Positions 1 to 7,500 of a stretch of 64,000 nucleotides of DNA are shown in pieces. The notes under the pieces are model-generated. The model saw only the letters and a program-made list of their open reading frames with translations. It had not been told where the DNA came from and did no database searches. Position 1 is the stretch's first letter. Each line of letters starts with the position of its first letter. Source of the DNA: Streptomyces sp. AM 4-1-1 (lineage in GTDB: Bacteria > Actinomycetota > Actinomycetes > Streptomycetales > Streptomycetaceae); assembly GCF_029167625.1 (NCBI RefSeq), contig NZ_CP119145.1, positions 3,038,001-3,102,000 on the forward strand, given 5' to 3'. The translations under genes and the position numbers were made by a program.

Positions 1-160
1 TACACGTCAGGTCAGGAGATCCCGTCCGCCCCCTCACTTCACGTTATGGGGGCCGGTCGGCGGGGTGGCGGCACGGGCTCCGGGACACGGCGCCCACGCC
101 CACCGCCGGGCGGTCAAGCCCTCGGGCAGGGCTTGCCGGGAGGGGCACTAGATTCCCCCC

Positions 161-871
161 ATGCGAATAGGTCAATTGCTGGGTTCGGGCCGTACGGCCG
201 ATGTGTATGCGCTCGACGACGAGGCGTGGGTGCTGCGCCGCTACCGCGACGGCGCCGACGCCACCCCGGAGGCGGCCGTGATGGCGCACCTCGCGGACCA
301 CGGCTTCCCGGTCCCCCGCGTCACCTCCTCCCCGGCCTTCGACTCCCGGTCGGACCTGGTGATGCGCCGCCTCACCGGTACGACGATGCTCCAGGCGCTG
401 CTGGGCGGCGCGCTCACGGCGGACGAGGCCGCGACGGAGATCGCCGGGCTGCTGGATCTGCTGCACACGGTCCCGGCCCGGCTCGCCGCGCACCCCGGGG
501 ACCGCGTCCTCCACCTCGATCTGCACCCGGACAACGTGGTCCTGACGCCCGAGGGTCCGGTGGTGATCGACTGGACCACCTCGGCCGAGGGCCCTCCCGG
601 CCGGGACCGGGCCATGTCCGCGCTGATCCTGGCCCAGGTCGCGGTCGACCCGGCGTCCCCCGCCGCCTCGGGCGGCCGGGCACTGCTCACCGCTCTGATG
701 CCCCGGCTCGCCGCGATCGGCGGTGTGCCCGACGACGACCTCGCCCATGTCGCGGCCCATCGCGCCGCGAACCCCATGATGAGCGCGGCGGAGGTGGCCC
801 ACGTCGGCCCGGCGGCCGAACTGGTCGCACGGTTGGCGGCGCGCTGCGGGAGCGGGGCGGCCACGGGATGA
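161..871 (+). CDS. Aminoglycoside phosphotransferase-family kinase
   Basis: Small soluble protein (236 aa) with the APH/choline-kinase fold signature. The catalytic-loop motif HLDLHPDN lies at residues 118-125 (D120 as catalytic base), followed by the metal-binding motif VIDW near residues 135-138. An N-terminal GSGRTADVYAL segment resembles the nucleotide-binding loop. Proteins of this family transfer phosphate from ATP to aminoglycosides or to small metabolites such as choline or homoserine. The substrate cannot be told from the sequence. The ATG at 161 has only a weak ribosome binding site. It lies alone, with a G+C-rich repeat downstream. Many Streptomyces carry such stand-alone kinases without a resistance phenotype, so resistance should not be assumed. 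Confidence 0.85.
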   Translation: MRIGQLLGSGRTADVYALDDEAWVLRRYRDGADATPEAAVMAHLADHGFPVPRVTSSPAFDSRSDLVMRRLTGTTMLQALLGGALTADEAATEIAGLLDLLHTVPARLAAHPGDRVLHLDLHPDNVVLTPEGPVVIDWTTSAEGPPGRDRAMSALILAQVAVDPASPAASGGRALLTALMPRLAAIGGVPDDDLAHVAAHRAANPMMSAAEVAHVGPAAELVARLAARCGSGAATG

Positions 872-880
872 CGTGAGCGC

Positions 881-915
881 GGGCGGCGGGCGGCGGGCGG
901 CGGGCGGCGGGCGGC
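881..915. repeat. 7-bp tandem repeat (GGGCGGC)x5
   Basis: Five head-to-tail copies of GGGCGGC fill the short gap between the kinase gene and the stop of the convergent efflux-pump gene. No function is evident; it is probably a slippage-prone spacer. Confidence 0.8.
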
Positions 916-975
916 ACAGGATGCCGTACCGCCGCTCGTACGCGCGGAGCACCCGGAGCGCCCGGAGCGCGAAGC

Positions 976-2580
976 TCAGACCGCCGTCGCCTCGTTCGCA
1001 CGGGACTCGTTCGCACGGGACCCGTGCGCGTGGGACCCGTGCGCGTGGGACCCGTGCACATCGGGCCCGTGCACATCGGGCCCGTACACATCGGGCTCGT
1101 TCGCGCGATGCTCGGCCGAACGGTCGCGGACCGGGCCGGACCCCCCTGCGGACCTGTCACCCGTGTCGGACCGCCGATGCGGGATGCCCAGGGCGCAGAA
1201 GGCGCCGACGAGCACCACGCAGACGCCGACCCAGACGGCCGGGTGCAGTCCGTCCACGAACTGCTGCGGGCCACGGTCGCTGCCGTTGTGCACGAAGACC
1301 GTGCTGAGTACGGCGATACCGATGGCGCCGCCGATCTCCCGGACCGTGATGTTGGCCCCCGACGCCTTGCCCTGGTTCTCCTGGCCCACCGCGCCGAGCA
1401 CCACCGCCGCCGTGGGGGCGAAGGCGAGGCCCATGCCCGTACCGGCGAGGATCATGGCACCGACCAGCTGCGAGTACGGCGTGTTCGCTGTCGCCACCAG
1501 ATTGATCCAGGCCAGGCCCGCCGCTTGCAGGAAGAGGCCGAGCGCCATCAGGCGTCCGCCGCCCACCCGGTCGGTGAAGGCACCGGCGAGCGGGGCGATG
1601 AGCATCGGCATCAGGGTCCAGGCCAGCGTGAGGACGCCGGCGTGCAGCGGCGTACGCGCCGGGGCGACCTGGAGGTACTGGGAGAGCAGGAAGATCGAGC
1701 CGAACACCCCGAAGTACATGGCGGCGGACACGATGTTGGACAGCACGAAGGCGCGGACGCGGTAGAAGCCGAGCGGCAGCAGCGGCTGGGCCGCCCGGCG
1801 CTCCCAGAGGACGAACAGGGCCAGCAGCGCCGCGCCGACGAACAGTACGCCGAGGATGCGCGCCGAGGTCCAGCCGTCCGAACCGCCGTTGACGATGCCC
1901 CACACCAGGGCGACCAGGCCGCCCGTGGCGAGCAGCATGCCGGGCAGGTCCAGGCGGGTGCCGGGCAGCTTGCTCTCGTCCAGCACGATCATGACCAGCG
2001 GGATCGTGACGACGCCGACCGGAATGTTGATCCAGAAGATCCACTGCCAGTCGAGGCCGCCCACCACGGCGCCGCCGACGACCGGGCCGAGTGCCACGGC
2101 CAGACCGCTCACCGCTGACCAGAGCCCGAGCGCCAGACCGCGCAGCCGGGCGGGCACGGTGTGCGCGAGCAGGGTCAGGGACAGCGGCATGACGGCCGCC
2201 GCGCCGAAACCCTGGACCGTACGGCCGAGGACGAGTTCACCGCTCGTGTCGGCGAGTCCGCAGCCGATGGACGACAGCGTGAAGACCGCGATGCCCAGGA
2301 CGAACACCTTGCGGCGGCCGAACCGGTCGCCGAGCGCGGCGCCGGTCAGGAGGAGTCCGGCGAAGCTCAGCACATAGGCGTTGACGAACCACTGCAGTTC
2401 CTCGGTCGACGCCCGGAGGTCGACTGCGAGCGTCCGGAGCGCTGTCGATACGACGAGATTGTCCAGGGCCACCATGAACATCGGGAGAGCGCAGACGACG
2501 ATGGACAGCCACAGGGGGAACCGGCGCCCACCGGTCTCCTCCGGCCGCGCCGCCGCGACCACCGTTTCGGAGGCGCTCAT
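976..2580 (-). CDS. DHA2/EmrB-QacA-type MFS drug efflux transporter
   Basis: Polytopic inner-membrane H+ antiporter of the 14-helix DHA2 group. Motif A, GDRFGRRKV, lies between helices 2 and 3, and motif C-like glycine/proline segments (LGPVVGGAVVG) are visible. The frame is open further upstream, but the ATG at 2580 (MSASETVV...) is preferred because it overlaps the stop of the upstream gene by ATGA, a sign of translational coupling. The last 45 residues are a hydrophilic tail of repeated five-residue units (DVHGP, SHAHG, SRANE) from a 15-bp DNA tandem repeat. A MerR regulator gene diverges from this pair, so ligand-induced efflux is likely. The exported compound is unknown. Confidence 0.88.
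   Translation of the reverse strand: MSASETVVAAARPEETGGRRFPLWLSIVVCALPMFMVALDNLVVSTALRTLAVDLRASTEELQWFVNAYVLSFAGLLLTGAALGDRFGRRKVFVLGIAVFTLSSIGCGLADTSGELVLGRTVQGFGAAAVMPLSLTLLAHTVPARLRGLALGLWSAVSGLAVALGPVVGGAVVGGLDWQWIFWINIPVGVVTIPLVMIVLDESKLPGTRLDLPGMLLATGGLVALVWGIVNGGSDGWTSARILGVLFVGAALLALFVLWERRAAQPLLPLGFYRVRAFVLSNIVSAAMYFGVFGSIFLLSQYLQVAPARTPLHAGVLTLAWTLMPMLIAPLAGAFTDRVGGGRLMALGLFLQAAGLAWINLVATANTPYSQLVGAMILAGTGMGLAFAPTAAVVLGAVGQENQGKASGANITVREIGGAIGIAVLSTVFVHNGSDRGPQQFVDGLHPAVWVGVCVVLVGAFCALGIPHRRSDTGDRSAGGSGPVRDRSAEHRANEPDVYGPDVHGPDVHGSHAHGSHAHGSRANESRANEATAV
993..1097. repeat. Coding 15-bp tandem repeat in the transporter C-terminus
   Basis: Seven consecutive 15-bp units, of the type CGTGCACATCGGGCC, encode a pentapeptide repeat at the cytoplasmic C-terminus of the MFS pump. 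The unit is a multiple of three, so gain or loss of copies keeps the frame. Confidence 0.9.
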
Positions 2581-2984
2581 GTCGCCCTCTCGGACACGGC
2601 CTGGTCGGCGATGCGCCGCTTCGCGTCGGCCCAGGTGATGGGCAGCTCTTCGACGGACACCTCCCAGAAGGTGAATGTGGACGCCTTCATGGTCGACCGC
2701 ACATCGCTCACCACCCCCCGGTGCGGATCGGTCCTGGCGTACGCGTACAGGGCGTCGCGGTCCTCCCACGCCGAGAGCGTGTAGAACACCCGCTTGAAGG
2801 GCTGGGCGATGAGCGACGCGCCGTACGCACCGGGCGCCGACCGGACCTGCCGCCACGCGGAGAGCGACTTCAGGAAGAAACGCGGCACGTCCCGGCCCGA
2901 CCGCACCTCGAAGCGGGAGGCCATGACCAGAGCCTTGGTACGCGGTGGGGCCGGGTTCGGAATCGTCCAGGGAAGGGTCGGCAC
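2577..2984 (-). CDS. ABM/DUF3291-like ferredoxin-fold protein
   Basis: 135-aa protein from a GTG start preceded by GAGGAG. It has the look of the antibiotic-biosynthesis-monooxygenase (dimeric alpha/beta barrel) superfamily: an early strand/Arg region (SRFEVRSGRDVPRFF) and a conserved stretch, FYTLSAWEDRDALYAYA, near residues 65-81. Such proteins are often small cofactor-free oxygenases or binding proteins for aromatic compounds. Its stop overlaps the start of the MFS exporter (ATGA), so the two are co-translated. It may modify or sense the exported compound. The family assignment is from pattern, and catalysis is not shown. Confidence 0.65.
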   Translation of the reverse strand: MPTLPWTIPNPAPPRTKALVMASRFEVRSGRDVPRFFLKSLSAWRQVRSAPGAYGASLIAQPFKRVFYTLSAWEDRDALYAYARTDPHRGVVSDVRSTMKASTFTFWEVSVEELPITWADAKRRIADQAVSERAT

Positions 2985-3008
2985 CGTACTCTCTCCTCAG
3001 TAGTGGCG

Positions 3009-3039
3009 AGTGGCACTATCCATATTAGACAGTGCCACT
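3009..3039. promoter_or_regulatory. Candidate MerR operator between divergent genes
   Basis: AGTGGCACT (3009-3017) and AGTGCCACT (3031-3039) form a perfect 9-bp inverted repeat with a 13-bp AT-rich centre. It sits in the gap between the leftward ABM/MFS operon and the rightward MerR gene. On the minus strand TTGGGT and GATAGT are 19 bp apart with the dyad between them. A 19-bp spacer is typical of MerR-activated promoters, so this is the probable self-operator. Confidence 0.7.
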
Positions 3040-3068
3040 ACCCAATGGCTAGTGGGAAGTGAGGACAG

Positions 3069-3821
3069 GTGCGCATCTCCGAGTTGAGCCGTCGCAGCGG
3101 CGTCCCGGTCGCGACGATCAAGTACTACATCCGCGAGGGGATGCTGCCGCCGGGACGGGCGACGTCCGCGACCCAGGCCGAGTACGGCGACCAGCACGTC
3201 CGGCGGCTACGGCTCGTCCGGGCGCTGATCGGGGTCCGCGGCCTTTCCGTCAGCGCCACCCGGGAAGTGCTCCGTGCGGTCTCCGCGCATGAGAGCGATC
3301 TCCACGAGGTACTGGGGCTGGTCCTGGGCGGCCGGCCGGCCACGGACAGGAGCTGCGGCGGGAACGGCGACGGCGCGGCCGACGCCAAGGCCGGGGACTC
3401 CGCTTCCGAGCCGACGGGCTCCACTCCCGATGCGGCGGACTCCACTCCCGAAACGGCGGGCTCCGCTCCCGCTGATGCGGCGGGTGGCGGGGACCGTGCC
3501 GCGGAGCCCACCGAGGCCGACACCCTGATCGCCGAGATGGGCTGGCGGGTATCGGACGGCGCACCGGGCAGGGGGGTCATCGACGAGACCCTGGACACCC
3601 TGCGGTCCCTCGGCATGGACTACCACTGGCGGACCCTCGTCCCGTACGCGGAACTCGCGGAGCGGGCCGCCGTCCTGGACCTGGACGAGTTGCAGCACTC
3701 CACCGATCCGATAGAGCAGGCCGAGCGCGCCGTCGTCCTGACGATCCTTCTCGAACCGGCGCTGCTGGCGCTACGACGCCTCGCCCAGGAGAACGAGTCG
3801 GCGAAGCGCAACGGCGACTGA
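3069..3821 (+). CDS. MerR-family transcriptional regulator
   Basis: 250 aa with an N-terminal MerR winged HTH: MRISELSRRSGV, then the TIKYYIREGMLPP motif at about residues 18-30, as in many actinobacterial drug-sensing MerR proteins. Residues 90-145 are a low-complexity Ala/Ser/Thr/Pro linker with repeats of the STPDAAD and STPETAG type. It joins the HTH to an unrecognised helical C-terminal domain that presumably binds the ligand. The start is a GTG just after GAGGA. It is divergent from the efflux operon with a palindrome between, so it probably controls both directions. Confidence 0.88.
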   Translation: MRISELSRRSGVPVATIKYYIREGMLPPGRATSATQAEYGDQHVRRLRLVRALIGVRGLSVSATREVLRAVSAHESDLHEVLGLVLGGRPATDRSCGGNGDGAADAKAGDSASEPTGSTPDAADSTPETAGSAPADAAGGGDRAAEPTEADTLIAEMGWRVSDGAPGRGVIDETLDTLRSLGMDYHWRTLVPYAELAERAAVLDLDELQHSTDPIEQAERAVVLTILLEPALLALRRLAQENESAKRNGD

Positions 3822-3840
3822 GCCCGCCGACCCGGCCCGG

Positions 3841-4020
3841 CGCGCCCGCGACGCCGAGCCCCGCGGACAGCCCCGCTCCGCCGGGGCTCGGGAGGAGTTC
3901 TTCGCCGCGATGGACTCCGGCGAACTCGACTTCAGCGAAATCGTCGAGAGCACAGGCCCTCGCAACGCCGACGGCTCCCTCACGCGCGAGCACGGCCGCA
4001 GCGGAGGCCGGGCCGCCTGA
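3841..4020 (+). pseudogene. Decayed VapB-like antitoxin fragment
   Basis: The frame ending at TGA 4018-4020 overlaps the toxin ATG by one base. It reads EEFFAAMDSGELDFSEIV and then NADGSLTREHGR, which looks like the C-terminal toxin-binding part of an actinobacterial antitoxin. Upstream the frame runs into a stop at 3739, and no ATG, GTG or TTG lies between that stop and the internal ATG at 3913. The DNA-binding N-terminus seems lost. A 35-residue peptide from ATG 3913 remains possible. The upstream part overlaps the 3' end of the MerR region. Confidence 0.5.
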
Positions 4021-4439
4021 TGCAGGACCGCTATCCGATCGACAGGTCCGCACTCGCGCGCCGGACGAAGCCGAGCGTCAAAGAAGTGCTCAAGCCCCTT
4101 CACGAGCGCTACCTTCTCGCCGTGTGCCAACCCACCGAGTACGAAATGATCCACTCGGCGCGAGACAGCTCGGAGGCGACACGCATCAGCACCTGGCTCC
4201 ACGCCTTCGACTACCTCCACAGCGACGACGAGGCATTCACCCGCGCGCTGGAGATCCAGCGCCACGCGCTCAACGCGGGCTTCCACCGCGCCCTGTCCTT
4301 CCCCGATCTGCTGGTCGCCGCCACGGCCGAGCTGAACGGGCGGACGGTCCTCCACTACGACGGTGACTTCGACATGATCTCCTCGCTCACCGGCCGGTCC
4401 GCCGAATGGGTCGTCCCGCCCGGCAGCGCGGACCGCTGA
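4020..4439 (+). CDS. vapC: PIN-domain toxin, VapC family
   Basis: 139-aa PIN-domain RNase. Four acidic residues expected to bind Mg2+/Mn2+ are present: D8 in YPIDRSAL, a Glu in the PTEYEMIHSAR helix, the Asp in SFPDLLVAATA and the Asp pair in HYDGDFDMI. VapC toxins cut tRNA or rRNA and are held inactive by VapB. The gene starts at ATG 4020, overlapping the TGA of the putative antitoxin fragment, the usual vapBC coupling. The active site looks intact although the antitoxin looks truncated. Confidence 0.82.
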   Translation: MQDRYPIDRSALARRTKPSVKEVLKPLHERYLLAVCQPTEYEMIHSARDSSEATRISTWLHAFDYLHSDDEAFTRALEIQRHALNAGFHRALSFPDLLVAATAELNGRTVLHYDGDFDMISSLTGRSAEWVVPPGSADR

Positions 4440-4445
4440 GAACGA

Positions 4446-4530
4446 ACACCGCCCGCCGCGCGGACCGTCAGCCTGCCCCCGACACCGCCCGCCGCGCGGA
4501 CCGTCAGTCCGCCCCGGACACCGCGCCCCG
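4446..4530. repeat. Imperfect direct repeat at the 3' end of the STAND gene
   Basis: The word CACCGCCCGCCGCGCGGACC followed by GTCAG occurs twice, about 44 bp apart, between vapC and the stop codon of the convergent large gene. No further function is visible. Confidence 0.6.
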
Positions 4531-7500
4531 CCCCTTTGGCCCTTCCCAGCGGGCCAGATCGGCGAAGAGGCCGGGCCAGCCTCCCTCCGAGGCGTGCCGC
4601 TTGTGCTCGTCCAGGATCTTGTCGGCGGCGCCTTGCAGACGCGCGCCGAGCCCCGGCAGTTCCGCGACGTCCTCCAGCGCGGTGCGCAGTTCCGGTGTCC
4701 GCCTCACCGGGACGTACTGGACCACCCGCGCGGCGAACGCGTCGTCCAGTTCCGGCAGTTGACGGATGATACGGAGGTGTGTGGCCGCGCTCCCGCCCGG
4801 CACGACGGACCGCATCGCTCCCCGCCACGCCTGTGCGATGTTCTTGCGGGGAGCCGAACCGAGCCTGCTCGACCTCAACCGCCGTCCGATGCCGAGGAGG
4901 AGCCCGACGGCCTCCTCCTCGGTGAGAGGCGTCTCGTGCCGGTCGGCGAAGCAGTAGTTGGCGATCTTGATGAGGCCCGTGTCGTCGGCCGGTTCGTGGA
5001 ATGCGAGCCGGTACGTCTCCGCGATGTCCGCCGCCGCGCCGTAGGTGCCGTACCACCACAGGCACCACCGCCGCGCCCGCGACCCGTGCTCCGTGGAGCA
5101 GTCGACCGTCGTGCCGTCGGCGCCGCACAGGCCGCGCAGCAGCGACAGCGCCTCGGCCGGCGGGTGGTCGCCGCGTTCCAGCCCGGCCCCGACGAGATCG
5201 ATGAGCCATCCCACGGCGACGGAGTCGGGTATCCGGTCGATCCAGCCCGACAGTTCCTCCCAGGCGAGGGGGACGGGCGTACCGGTCCTCTCCAGCTCGG
5301 CGAGCAGTGCGGTCAGGGATCGCAGCCGGGTGCGGTCCTCGTGGCTCATGACGTCCGGGCGGGCCTTCGGCACGGCCGCGCGCAGTGCGGCGAGCGACGA
5401 CGCGGTGAGCCGGGTGAGCGACGCCTCGTCGAGGACCACGTCGTTCGCCAACATCGTGCGCACGTGCCTGAGTTCGTCGATGCGGATCAGGAGATCCGCC
5501 ACCAGGCCGGCCTCGCCCGCGGTCGACGCCTGTTTCCTGAAGGGGTCCACCCAGGCCACCACGGCGGTGCCCGACAACGAGCCTCCGTCCGGCAGTCGGT
5601 CCATCACCGCGCGGGCCTCGGGAATGCCCGCCGCCGCGCCGCGCACCAGAAGGTGGAGGAGGCACGCGGAGGACCGCCACACCCTGGCGGGGTCGTCCGC
5701 CGACGGCGGCCAGGCCGCCGCCGCCCGGCCCGCGACGTCGGCGACCCGGGGCAGCGGCAGGTCCAGCTGTGTCAGGGCCGTCCGTACGACCCGGGCGCGG
5801 ATGCCGGTGGGGTCCTGGAGTTCGGTGAGCGGCATCCCCTGTACGAGCCAGTCGACGGCGAGGTCACGCACCGCCGGGCCGACGGGTGTGTCGGAGTCGA
5901 GGAGGCGGACCAGGGAACCGCGCGACAGGTCGGCCATCTGCTCCCTGCGGGTGACCCGCACCAGGAGGTCCACGACGGGAGCCGGGTCGGCGTCGGCAGG
6001 GGTCACTTCCGCGACGGCCGTGAGGATCGCCCCCAGGAGCGACCGGTCGGCCGTCGCGGGGTCGGTCGTGGACAGCAGCCGGGACGCGAGGGCCGTGAGC
6101 CGCCCGACCAGGTCGGGCAGGGACAGGGTGCGCAGATACGGGACGAGGACGGCGGTGTGCGACTTGATGAGGGCCGACGACGTCGTCGTGGTACTGCCGA
6201 GAATCCGGTCGGCCCGGACGGCCCACTCCTCCGGGTCGCCGTGGTCCGCGCACAGGGAAGCCATCCTGGTCAGGATGTCGGCCACGTACTGGGATCGGTC
6301 GAGGGCCAGCGCCGCGTCGGCCACCGTCTCCAGGAGGGGAAATGCCTCGGCGGGACGCCAGAGCAGGAGCGTGACGAGGAACTGCGCCAGCTCACCGCGC
6401 GTGGACAGCTCATGGCCGCCGGCGGCGGCGCGCTCGACGATGCCCAGTTCGCGCACGGTGGCCAGGACTTGAGCCGGATCGCGGGGCAACAACCTCTCCA
6501 GGACCTCCAGTACGGCGATCCAGGCGTTGTCCGGTCGCTGCGAGGCGGCCTTCAGGAAGGCGATGTCGCGGGGGCCGTACGTGCGGCCGGGCGAGGGCAG
6601 CAGTTCGAGGAACTGCCGCAGGGAGGGCAGGGGCAGCGTGGGGGAACCGAGGACACACAACAGTTCGGGCAGCATGTCGTCGGTCAGCAGGGAACTCTGG
6701 GCGCAGACCGCGAGCACCGCTCTGCGCAGCCCGTAACGGATCGGGACCCGCCCGCCGTCCGAGCCGTCCGAGCCGCCCGGACCACCCCGCGAGCCCCCCG
6801 GCCCGTCCGAGCCGTGCGGTCCGACCGAACCACTCCCAGAGTCCCCCGAACTGCCCGAGCCACCCCCCGAAACCCCCGAACTGCCCGAGCCACCCCCCGA
6901 CCCGTCCGACCCGTCCGACCCGCCTCCCGAAACCCCTGCCTCTCCCACCCCTCCCGCCTTTCCCAACCCATCGGCGAGAGCCTTCACCAGATGTCCGACG
7001 GTCGCCGCGGCGGCGTCCCCCGCGTCCTGTGTCCGGTCCGCACACAGCCACGCCTGTTCCAGCACGGCCAGAAGGAAGTAGTCCTCGCTGTCCAGGTCCC
7101 GCAGGTGCCGGACGAGGGCGCCGAGCCCGGCGGCGCCGTGGTCGAGGACCAGGGCACGGCTCGCGGCGTACTCGAAGAACGTCTGGTGGAAGAACTGGAA
7201 GACCCCGCCCGCGAGTTGACCCACCCCGCGCTTCACCAGGAGGGCCACGTCCTGGGTGAGCCGCTGCGAGGTCAGTGTCGCGGGCAGCCGGACGCGGTCG
7301 ACGCGTGCCTCGGGCAGCCCGGCCCGCAGCATCTCCAGGGCGAGGGCCATGGCGCTCGGCCCGAGATCACGGTCGTGTGCCGTGCGGTCGCCGGCGCCCT
7401 CCCAGGAGCGGCGGTCGCACGCCACCCGATGGTCCCAGAACGCCTCGTACAGGCCCGTGGTGTCGACGACGTCGGGCACGACGCCGGGGGTGTAGATCTC

